Positions 46,710-55,679 of a DNA stretch of 64,000 nucleotides are shown here, one piece after another. The position numbers and the translations under genes were made by a program. The notes below the pieces were generated by a model, which saw only the letters and a program-made list of their open reading frames with translations, ran no database searches and was not told the origin of the DNA. The stretch comes from Delphinapterus leucas (taxonomy: Eukaryota; Chordata; Mammalia; Artiodactyla; Monodontidae), in NCBI RefSeq assembly GCF_002288925.2, contig NW_022097993.1, forward strand, positions 8,958,185 to 9,022,184. The letters are read 5' to 3'. Each line of letters opens with the position of its first letter. Within the stretch, counting starts at the first letter, position 1.

Positions 46710-48159
46710 ATAGCGATATCATAATAAGTCTTTTTTTTGTTCATTTGTTTCCTGGAAGTCTCTCAATGACTGTGCCTCTCTCACATCTTCCACCCCTTTG
46801 CCTCTCTCCTCCCTATCACGTCTTACCTCAGCAGGTTCCAAACTCCCAGGAAATGTAGCATAAAGGAGAAACACAGTGCCCTGAACTCTATCACACGCGA
46901 CACAACACATGCGACACCAAGCCCCCGGCCCCCATTGCTCTCCTCCACACCCCGCCCAAAGCAAAGTGTCCATCAGAACACTTGTGAGTTGGGGCCTTGG
47001 ACGGAGGGTGAAGTTACCACCAGTGCTACAGACGCAGGGAGGGTGGTGGTGGCAGCTGCCCGGTTGGCATGCTCATCGTATTTCCCCATCTGGTGAGCCC
47101 TCGGGCACTACAGGACAGACTTCAACACATTTCAGTTCTTCACGGCGACACAGGCTTTTGTGTTATGTGGTAAACCCACACGAGCCCTGTCAGCCCCGCA
47201 AAGCCATGAGGCTCCAGTTAGAAAAGCATTCCTTCCCACAGATAAGGAAAAGGAGTCTCGAATCCAAAAACAGCCAAGTCAACAAAGGAAAATTGAAAAG
47301 ATGCCCAGACAACAGCACGGAGACATATTAACTCAGAAAAGGAAAATGTCTTTTTCCCCTGGAGCTGTTTATTCAGAACTTTCTAACGTAACCAGGTGAC
47401 ACTGGGTAATGTTGATACAGCTATGGTCTCCACTTTTCCTTCAACACGGTGACATGCTTTCTTTCCCCAATTTCTTCACCTGGCAATACATACCTAGGTT
47501 GTTTCTGGTGAAATAAGCCTCTCTTGTTTCCTATAAAAAGCCACATAGGATCAGATGGAGAGAGAAAGGCAAAGGCATATCCCCAAGCCAGGTGCCTTGA
47601 CCCGAATACTTGCCTGAAAGTGTTTTGCACATTTCAGCTCAGTTATTTTATTTCAAAGTCCAAATAGCTTTTTTCCAGCCTGTTATTTCACTGTGCACCA
47701 CTCCTATGTTATGATGCCATTATACATGAAGTGTATACATACACATAGGATTTCAAAGTGCATATTTTTTTATAAAGCCCCAGGAAATGGTACTTGGGAA
47801 TCCAGCAGTTCTTTGTGAGAGTCTCATTTACTTGTCACATTTTATAGGCCAGCGTTAGAAATGCTCAGCTTCCATCCCCGTTCCCCACCCCTCCATACAC
47901 CTGCCCAAAGGACACTGATTTAGGACGTGCCCTGTTGTCCCTGGCTCACTGCTGCCTTGGGCCCCGGCTCAGGGCGCCTCCCTCCTGTGTCTCTACAGAT
48001 CCTGAAGCCAAGCCCTTCCCAACACGACGCAAGATTCTGCCCAGGTCCCCACTAAAGACCCTGCTTCTACTCCTCTGTCTCCAATGACCCGGCTTCGCTC
48101 TCTCCATCCTTGCCCTGTGGTTCCCGGGAGCCTGCCCTGCAGCAGGGACTCAGTCACTG
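46710..48159. other. Unassigned single-copy DNA
   Basis: No recognisable element. A 140-codon plus frame (46909-47331) overlaps a 79-codon frame; neither has a motif nor exon-like borders. Confidence 0.35.
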
Positions 48160-48372
48160 AGCAGATCCTTGAGCAGCACCAGGCACAGTGCTCGGCTCCA
48201 TAGAGGATGCACCAAGGAAGATGAGTCAGAGTCTGTAAGTCCGGACAGACAGAAAATAGACCAATGAATAAATTAAGGAACGAGAAAACTCAGGTGAGTG
48301 TTATGATCAAATAAACAGAGCTCCCCAAGGAGCAGCTATTTCAGCTGGGATCTGAAGGTCAAGAAGAACCTG
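48160..48372 (+). mobile_element. Possible ancient repeat, unnamed
   Basis: AGCACCAGGCACAGTGCTCG, then AACAGAGCTCCCCAAGG and AGCTGGGATCTGAAGGTCAA recall a common old mammalian repeat ('ccaggcactgtgc ... gagacctgaagg'). The match is loose. Confidence 0.4.
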
Positions 48373-48701
48373 CTCAGCACTGAACTTAGGATCTGCAGTC
48401 TGTGCTGTGATATTACTAATTCATCAAAACAACTGCAAGAACCTTGCAAGAATGGGTTTTAACAGGGAAGTGGTACCTGCTCTGTTACTGTGTATTTGGT
48501 TTCTGGAGAACAGGGCTGTTATTAACCTCCATATGTACACACAGCTCACAATACTCTCGCTCACTGGAAAGCATGAAATGAACAGTATCGTCTGGAGTCA
48601 GGGTAGCAGGTGCAGAGAAGAGAAGATGCTCCGAGCACAACTGCTCAAGTCACCACGTCTCTCTCAGTACCATCAGGCTGCACCTCCAGCTCTTCTGGGA
48701 G

Positions 48702-48788
48702 GGTGTGTGTGTGTGTGCACACGCAAGTATGTGTGTATGCGTGTGTGCACGTATGTGTGTTGCGTGCACGTGTGTGTGTGTGTAGGTG
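48702..48788. repeat. Interrupted (GT)n repeat
   Basis: Alternating purine-pyrimidine GT with CACG and TATG interruptions. A 135-codon and a 99-codon frame through it are artefacts. Confidence 0.85.
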
Positions 48789-49477
48789 TCTCTGTGACAG
48801 ATGCGTCGGCGTAGGCGGCCCCAGAAAACCTCAAATACACTTGCATCCAGCTTTTCTCTGTGAAAAATGGATGGTAAACAGAACCAATCCCAGAGCATTT
48901 GTGAAATAGGTAACCAATATACGCGACACGTCAACAAGAAAATGGCTTGCAGAGAAAAAGATAAACGATGTTAAAGTTAAGTCCATGCCACGGTATTCGT
49001 AGAAATTAAAACGATTTTAACTCCTTTTGTTACATAGGAGTGACATGCCACTTCTGTCTGGCCAGCTCTGAAATTCTATGATGCACCGTTGCAGAAACTC
49101 GGTCTTTCAAATACGATGTGAAAAGACTCCCTTTGTGTTTGATTGCTTAACATTGCTTATCAGGGGCTTGGGAAACAGCTCCTGATACTTCCAGTCTTGA
49201 AGAAGACCAGGCTGCGGTCAACTCCTGGGTTGAAGCAAAAGTCAAGCCTGAAGCAGGCTTGAGCACTTTCATACCCTGTTACAAGCACCAGAGGTTGATG
49301 TTTTGGGTATAAAGTAAACCCTAACCTCGTGTTATTGCCAGGCTAGGGTAAAAAAAGAATTCTGTCTTTGGAGCCCCAAATATTTAAAGTGTGGCAACAA
49401 GAGAAGGTGAAAGCACGACTCGCCCCAGGGAATCCAAATGAGGTTAGTCTATTGGGCAAATGGCCAGAGACGTAATA

Positions 49478-49488
49478 AAGATGGCGGC
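49478..49488 (+). promoter_or_regulatory. Perfect YY1-type motif outside L1
   Basis: AAGATGGCGGC matches the YY1 consensus, with an inverted CCAAT (ATTGG, 49451-49455) 22 bases upstream. I see no L1 5'UTR around it. Function is not shown. Confidence 0.3.
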
Positions 49489-49531
49489 CTGAGGAGAGCC
49501 TCGGTCATGAAGGATTTTTCCTTCCGAAACC

Positions 49532-49791
49532 ATGCACTTAATTGGACACAATAATATACATAAATATCGTTATATTATATTATATATTATAATTATGTTT
49601 TATATAATAATTATATGTGATTTTAATGTACACATATATAATATATGTATATTATAATTATATATATAGTATATATAAATATATACTATAATTATATGTT
49701 GCTATATACTTATATTAATATAATTAACTATATTAATAATATGTTATGATATTATAATATTATGTATATAATTGTGCCCAAATAAGTGCAT
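49532..49791. repeat. AT-rich near-palindrome (PATRR-like)
   Basis: The first 32 bases (starting ATGCACTTAATTGG) are repeated inverted at 49760-49791 (ending CCAAATAAGTGCAT), with about three mismatches. The inner sequence is almost pure A+T and symmetric again around about 49676 (AGTATATAAATATATACT). This gives one imperfect palindrome of about 260 bp. A (TA)n run follows to 49814. Confidence 0.75.
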
Positions 49792-49862
49792 ATATATATA
49801 TATATATATATATATGGGAATGTAGCTGTAAGCAGAACTTTAACTTGAGCACAGAAAGGTGT

Positions 49863-50276
49863 TGTGCTTGTTTCCTAGGGCTGCTGTAACAAATTACCAC
49901 TAACGTTTAGGCTTAAAACAACAGAAATTTAGACTTTCACAGTCTGGAGCTAGAAGGTTGAAACCCGGCTGTCAGCAGGGAGACGCTACCACGGAAGGTT
50001 CTAGGGATCGACTCGTCCGTGTCGCTCCCTGGCATCTGTGGGGCTGGCAATCCCTCTTCGTCCCCGGCTTTGAGCCGAGTCATCCCAAGCCGTTTCCATT
50101 CTCATTCTTCTCCGCATGTCCTTTCCTCTCCTTACAAGGACACTGGTCACTGGAGTTAGGTGAGGTCATGCTTAACCACTAATTACATCTGCAAAGACCC
50201 TGGTTCCAAGCAGGATCACATTCTGAGGCTCTAGATAGATGTAAAGGTTATGGGGGACACCAGTCAGCTCACGACA
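49863..50276 (-). mobile_element. MLT1-like solo LTR (ERVL-MaLR), minus strand
   Basis: Reversed MLT1 order: TTTCCTAGGGCTGCTGTAAC near the edge, GGCTTAAAACAACAGAAATT, CTCCTTACAAGGACACTGGT, ACATCTGCAAAGACCCTG, then GGGGGACACCAGTCAGCTCA. Ends TG...CA. It is a solo LTR of an old endogenous retrovirus-like element, with no internal genes. Confidence 0.8.
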
Positions 50277-50454
50277 GGCGTCATGAGATCCATGTTTAGA
50301 TATCAACAGGGAAACTATGAAAAATCAGGAAACCCTGGCTCAGATCTAGGACCCGGGGCTGGTCCTCGCTTCCCCACCCCCATTGCTGTGTCTTTTATCT
50401 AAGGTCACTGCATCAGGCCCCCCAGCAAGATTCCTGCCTCAGCCAACCCGCCTG

Positions 50455-50650
50455 TGTCCAGGTTCTGCCTCTACTACATTTTAGCTTTGAGACCCTGGCA
50501 AGTTACTTAACCCATGAGTGCCTTGGTTTCCTCACAGGTGAGATAGGAATAATTATACTCACTCACGGGGTTTCTAGGATGATCTCATCACGGAATCTGT
50601 GTCCATCACTCACACAGTGCCTGACCCGGAGTAAGTGACAGCTTATCATT
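50455..50650 (+). mobile_element. MIR SINE
   Basis: AGTTACTTAACCCATGAGTG, then CTTGGTTTCCTCACAGGTGA and ATAGGAATAATTATACTCAC, then CACACAGTGCCTGACCCGGA, in MIR order. Confidence 0.8.
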
Positions 50651-50689
50651 CTAATAGTTATCAGTCTCTCCGTTGTATAATCCATCTCG

Positions 50690-51800
50690 CCTGTTCCTGG
50701 CAGGGTCATGTTTCTAAAACTGAAATCTGATATCATCTCTTCTGTAAGACCTTACATGTTCTCCGGCTGATTCCCAGATAAAGGAAGTTCTCAGCCCACT
50801 CAACGCCTGTAATATCGGTCCCATATCTCACCCAACCCTCCCACCCCACTCTCCACAGTTGCCCTGTTTCCCAGAAGCACTGAGCAAAAATCAGCCCCCT
50901 CCTTATGGCTTCTTGCTTTGGCACTCACAGCCCCCGAGCGTAGAACATACCCCTCCGCATCCACCCGGTGACCACTGCCCGTGTGGCTCAGGTATCAGCC
51001 TGGAGGGAGGACCCTTCCTTGAAGCGCAGTGATAGGCCCCTCTTCCACGCTGGGCACGGCAGTCCCTCACATTCGCTTGAGATCATTTATTGACATAACT
51101 TCTTTTTTTCCCTAAGATTTCCTATTGGTTTTTATTTTTCTTTCAACCCTCAATTGGTTCCTTTTCATGCCTTTTTTTGGTTGTTGTTCCATTTCTACCT
51201 GTTTTTACCTAACATTTCCTGCTATTTTTTAAAAATGTATTTTATTGACGTATAGTTGATTTACAATGTGGGTTAATTTCTGCTATACAGTAAAGTGATT
51301 CAGTTATACATACATATATTCTTTTTCATATTCTTTTCTGTTATGGTTTATCACGGGATATTGAATATAGTTCTCTGTGCTATACAGTAGGAGCTTGTTG
51401 TTTATCCATTCTATATGTAATGGCTTGCATCTGCTAACCCCAAACTCCCAATCCATCCCTTCCCCCTTGGCAACCACAAGTCTGTTCTCTATGTCTGTGA
51501 GTCTGTTTCTGTTTTGTAGATAAATTCATTTGTGTCATATTTTAGGTTCCACATATAAGTGATATCATATGGTATTTGTCTTTCTCTGACTTACTTCACT
51601 TAGTATGACAACCTCTAGGTTCATTCATGTTGCTGCAAATGGCATTATTCCATTCTTTTTTATGGCTGAGTAATATTCCAGTGTATATATGTACCACATC
51701 TTCTTTACCCATTCACCTGTCGATGGACATTTAGGTTGTTTCCATTTGACATAACTTCTGTTGTGGACTACCAGTTCCCTGAGGCTAGGCAAAATGTCAT
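50690..51800 (+). mobile_element. L2 LINE, split by a minus-strand L1
   Basis: Left part: TAAAACTGAAATCTGATATC, CTCCGGCTGATTCCCAGATA and GGACCCTTCCTTGAAGC. After the L1 (51104-51745) it resumes with TGGACTACCAGTTCCCTGAG, the L2 block preceding its 3' end. Confidence 0.65.
51104..51745 (-). mobile_element. 5'-truncated L1 with probable 3' transduction
   Basis: Minus-strand L1: its 5' end is at 51745 and its own 3' end (AATAAA and short A run) lies near 51230-51245. A further 115-120 bp of non-L1 sequence (51110-51225) and a second A run (T at 51103-51109) follow before the target duplication. TTGACATAACTTCT stands at 51090-51103 and 51746-51759, so L1 and extra sequence entered together. Confidence 0.88.
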
Positions 51801-51839
51801 ATCGATTCTTAAAGATTCTTAAAGATCAATTCTGACTCC

Positions 51840-52030
51840 TTGCGAGGAAGTCGAGTGTTTTGGTGAACAGCACAGGGTTTGGTGTTGATGCTCCGCCTTT
51901 TTACCAGCTGTGCAAACTTGGAGAAGTTTCTTAACTCGTAAATCGGGGTAATAAATATACCCACCTACTGGGGTTTAGGTAATGTTTGCAATGCATAAAG
52001 TCAATAATTTATTAAGGGATACTTAATAAA
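51840..52030 (+). mobile_element. MIR SINE
   Basis: ACCAGCTGTGCAAACTTGGA, then AAGTTTCTTAACTCGTAAAT and TCGGGGTAATAAATATACCC, in MIR order. Confidence 0.75.
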
Positions 52031-52299
52031 AGCCTTTTAAAAAATTCTGTTAGCTTGGTACAACTGAAAAAAATCATACAAGCTTGCAGATCATTGTGTC
52101 AGACATTGAGTCTCCCATCTTAACAGCCTCAGTTTAGTCTTTTTATTTTAATCCTCAGTAATTCCCTTACCCCTACGCCTTCATCTTCCTCCAAATCCTC
52201 TCTGTTTTCCCAGGACTCTACTTAACTTCATTCTCAGCGGATGAATCTACCTCCTACTAGAAAAACTAAATAAGCAAATAAAGTCTGCAACATGATCTT

Positions 52300-52328
52300 C
52301 AGCCCCCTACTGCCCCACCACCCTTTCT

Positions 52329-52379
<51 letters not shown>

Positions 52380-53340
52380 CTATATATTCATTTCCCTCCC
52401 CTCCCTCCCTCCCTTCCCTCCCTCCAGAGAAGGAGATATTCCCTCACTGCTGGAGGGCAGCCCCTCCTTCTGTGTGTCCCTCACCCTGGTCTCTCCTGCC
52501 TCTGCCAGGGCTCTGCCTTATCACAATCTCTCTCCCCATTACCTGCCTTCCTAGTGGGCATGTTTCTGTACAGCCTACAAATAAACTACACATCTCATCC
52601 CCAATAAAACAGACGGCAGCCAAAGAGTCTCCCTCGGCTCTGCCTCTAGACTTTTCTTGCCTTTCTCCTTTCACCCTCACCCAAACCTTCCCAGAACAGC
52701 CCAGAAAAGCAAGTCCCCTTGTTTTCATCACCCACCTCACTGCAGTTAAGGATGACCACTCCACCGAAACCTCTGCCACTAAAGTCAACCCATGTCCTCT
52801 GCATTGCCGGATTCAATGAATACCTTTGGGTATACTGTTTCTACTGACTCTTTTTCTAAATTCAGGACCATCGATCACTCTCTCCTGAAAACTATCAAAC
52901 TTCTACGCTCTGGGATACAACTCTCTTCTAGTTTTCCCGGTAGACTTTTTACTATTTCCTTTGAAACTTCCACTGAAGACTCTTCTTCTGTTCCAAATGC
53001 TGTGACCTGGCCTCCTTGGCCTGCCCTTCTTTCCACAGCTCTTCTCCATGAGAAATGGCATTACTTTCATGGTTTTTTTTTTCCTCACCGTAACTTATGA
53101 CTCTCACATGGGTATGTCTTCCCTGGATTTCAGACATGATTTTCCTACCGCTTTTTGAAGTTCTCTAACTGAATGCTCTCAGGTATTTTAAATTTTGCTT
53201 GTTTAAAGCTAAAGTCATTATCTTTTCTCCTAATCCTCTTTCCATTTTCTGTCTTTACAGGCAGGTCAGTCATCTGGTCACCACAGCCTAACACAGGATG
53301 CATCAGGGCAGGGATTCAAGGCAGTGCTTCTTTCGGGGTA
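52300..53340 (+). mobile_element. Long L2 LINE relic (ORF2 region)
   Basis: Blocks in L2 ORF2 order: GACCACTCCACCGAAACCTC near 52752, GACCATCGATCACTCTCTCC near 52866, TGACTCTCACATGGGTATGT near 53098, then GAATGCTCTCAGG and AGCTAAAGTCATT near 53207. The upstream part is pyrimidine-rich with a (CA)n run at 52332-52378. A 175-codon chance frame (52292-52819) begins in the CA run. Confidence 0.6.
52332..52378. repeat. (CA)n microsatellite
   Basis: About 23 uninterrupted CA units. Confidence 0.95.
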
Positions 53341-53734
53341 CACTTCAAATTTAGGGTGGGCTCTCTGTAGCCTCGGAGTGAAGACAAAAGCCTTGGAAGC
53401 AAATCCTCTTGGGTCTGCAGAGAATCACCTTGATGTTTTCTCTTGATTCTGTGAATACAGGGCAAGAAGGCCCCTCTCGTCCCAGGATGAGTTTTATTGT
53501 TGTTGCTGTTTGTTTTCTTTCAAATGTCTGTCAAACTGCTTCTCTTGCTTGTCTTCAGAGCTGTTTCCTGGCCAGAGGTGGACAAGTGGGCCCAAGGGGC
53601 TTGGGGATTGTCTGTGCTCCTTGACATCTTCCAGAGACGATGAGGGTCGGTCAGCACCTTCATCCATCCCCCTCCCCACTCACCCCACCCACCCAATTAA
53701 TCATCAATCACTTTTCTTCAACATTTCTTTTTTG
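53341..53734. other. Unassigned DNA
   Basis: I recognise no element or exon here. Confidence 0.35.
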
Positions 53735-54002
53735 TGTGGTTTATCTTTTTTAACTTTTAATTTTATACTGGAGTATAGTTAACGATGTTGTGTTCATTTC
53801 AGTTGTACATCAAAGGGATTCAGTTTTACCTACACGTGTATCTATGCTTTTTCAAATTCTTTTCCCATTTAGGTTGTTACATAATATTGAGCAGAGTTCC
53901 CTGTGCTACAGAGTAGGTCCTTGTTGGTTATGCATTGTAAATACACCAGTGTGTGCATATACTGAATGCACCCCCTTCTCTCCACACGCACCATCTTCCT
54001 AA
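53735..54002 (-). mobile_element. L1 3'UTR tail, minus strand
   Basis: Starts with the reversed 3' end (ACTGGAGTATAGTTAACGAT; AGTTGTACATCAAAGGGATT), then AAATTCTTTTCCCATTTAGG and CCCTGTGCTACAGAGTAGGT. More diverged than the other cetartiodactyl L1 tails. I could not fix the target duplication. Confidence 0.8.
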
Positions 54003-54109
54003 ACCAGCCCTTTGCCGTCTGTCTCTTGAGTTCTGTAGTCACCTCTCGGAGAGAGTTCCCAGTAATTAGTCTTGTCCTCAGATCTGTTCTCCACAAAGCC
54101 ATCCGAGCG

Positions 54110-54572
54110 ACCCCAAATTCAAAATCGTTCAATAACTTTCCACTTCTTGTAGGATAAAGACTCAGCTCATTAAATGGCACGAACCCTCCCCCAGCCGAGA
54201 ATTCACAGTTTGCCCCTGCTTCTTGCCTGCACTAGTCAGTAACAGCAGGAAGCACAGAGTTTCCTGTATGACACCTTACTCACCTCTTTGCATTTGGCTC
54301 ATGTAATCAGCTCTGCTCAGAATACCTGTCCCCGGCCTCCTCACCTGTCTAATCCTGCCACCTTCCCAAGGCTCAAGTGATGCCCCGCTGTGTCAGGTGA
54401 CCTGCTCCTCCGTTGTCATGGCACCTGTACTCCCGTCCACCCGCTGGCTGCCACCCCTGCCCCTGCCTCGTCCTCCTGAGGGAGAAAGTCTTACTCATTT
54501 GTATATCCCAAGCACCCATCACAGCACTTGAAACATAATAAATACTCAGTAAATACTTGTTCAAGTGAACAA
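54110..54572 (+). mobile_element. L2 LINE 3' half
   Basis: AATAACTTTCCACTTCTTGT with AGGATAAAGACTCAGCTC near 54150, CACCTCTTTGCATTTGGCTC, CTGCTCAGAATACCTG, then CAAGCACCCATCACAGCACT and ACTCAGTAAATACTTGTTCA at the end. All are L2 blocks in the right order. Confidence 0.75.
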
Positions 54573-54574
54573 GT

Positions 54575-54715
54575 AAATTCCAGCTCTCCTGCCAACCTAT
54601 GATGACCTTGGGCAAGTCCAAACTCTCTGGCACTCAGTTATTTCATGTAACGTGAAGGAGCCGAGCTAATCTCTTAAACGTCCCTTTCATTCCAATGCTC
54701 TATGATGCTACTATT
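54575..54715 (+). mobile_element. MIR SINE fragment
   Basis: ATTCCAGCTCTCCTGCC, then ATGACCTTGGGCAAGTCCAA, then CACTCAGTTATTTCATGTAA, in MIR order. Confidence 0.65.
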
Positions 54716-54719
54716 ATGT

Positions 54720-55112
54720 TTGTTGAAAGAGTGTACTGGAGTGAAAACTTATTTTTAATAGTCTGTCATTAAATGTCAAAAACATTTCCTCTTTCATCAC
54801 TCTGTTCTTTTGCATGAAGTTTAACACTTGAAGTGTTTAACTGAAAATATCTCTGAGTGAGTTATAGCACAGAAAGCTCCCACCTTCATGTGTTGAAGTA
54901 AACAAGAAATTCACATTCATAAAGTTCAATCACTAGAAATGCCTTCAGACTCGGAGAGGAGGCAACTTGGTACTGGGTTATAAAATTAGTCATTGTTGCC
55001 TACTTTTGTATTTCCTTTTTGTTAATAACTTGATTCCGCAGGGTATGCTTCCTAGTTTAGGACCCAGTGCTTCTTATGTGGGTTATTTTTCTTTTAAATA
55101 AACTTTTTATTT
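54720..55112. other. Unassigned AT-rich DNA
   Basis: I recognise nothing in this interval. Confidence 0.35.
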
Positions 55113-55124
55113 TGTAATAATTTT

Positions 55125-55667
55125 CTTTTCTCTTTTTTTAAGTTGAAGTATAGTTGATTTACAATGTTGTGTTAATTTTTGCTGTACAGTAAAGTGATTC
55201 AGTTTTATATATATATCCTTTTTCAGATTCTTTTCCATTACGGTTTATCACAGGATATTAAATATAGTTCTCTATGCTTTACAGTAGGACCTTGTTGTTT
55301 ACCCATCATATATACAATAGTTTGCATCTGCTAATCCCAAACTCCCACTTCATCCCTCCCTCAACTCCCTCCCCCTTGGCAGCCACAAGTCTGTTCTCTA
55401 TGTCCGTGATTCTGTTTCTGTTTCACAGATAAGTTCATTTGTGTCCTATTTTAGATTCCACATACATGTAATAACATACAATATTTGTGTTTCTCAGTCT
55501 GAGCTACTTCACTTAGTAGGATAATCTCCAGGTCTACCCTTGTTGCTGCAAATGGCGTTATTTCATTCTTTTTTATGGCTGAGTAATATTCCATTGTGTG
55601 TATTTATATATATACACACCACATCTTTATTCATTCACCTGTTGATGGGACATTTAGGTTGTTTCCA
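55125..55667 (-). mobile_element. 5'-truncated L1 3' end, minus strand
   Basis: Reversed L1 3'UTR and ORF2 C-terminus (GAAGTATAGTTGATTTACAA to TTTAGGTTGTTTCCA). The perfect 12-bp target duplication TGTAATAATTTT is at 55113-55124 and 55668-55679. It sits at the edge of a much older L1. Confidence 0.94.
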
Positions 55668-55679
55668 TGTAATAATTTT

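Larger units (their letters stand above)
48373..49530. other. Unassigned DNA with GT-rich repeat
   Basis: No gene recognised. A mixed (GT)n/(CG)n-interrupted stretch runs at 48702-48788. A perfect YY1-type motif lies at 49478-49488. Confidence 0.4.

Noticed and set aside
46909..47331. 140-codon plus frame considered as an exon or processed pseudogene
   Set aside because: No recognisable protein family, no poly-A, no duplication and no splice-like borders.
49863..50276. Possible intact endogenous retrovirus near the MLT1-like LTR
   Set aside because: Only a solo LTR is present; no gag, pol or env-like sequence lies within reach on either side.
52292..52819. 175-codon plus-strand open frame
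   Set aside because: It starts in a CA microsatellite and runs through an L2 relic. No domain is recognisable.
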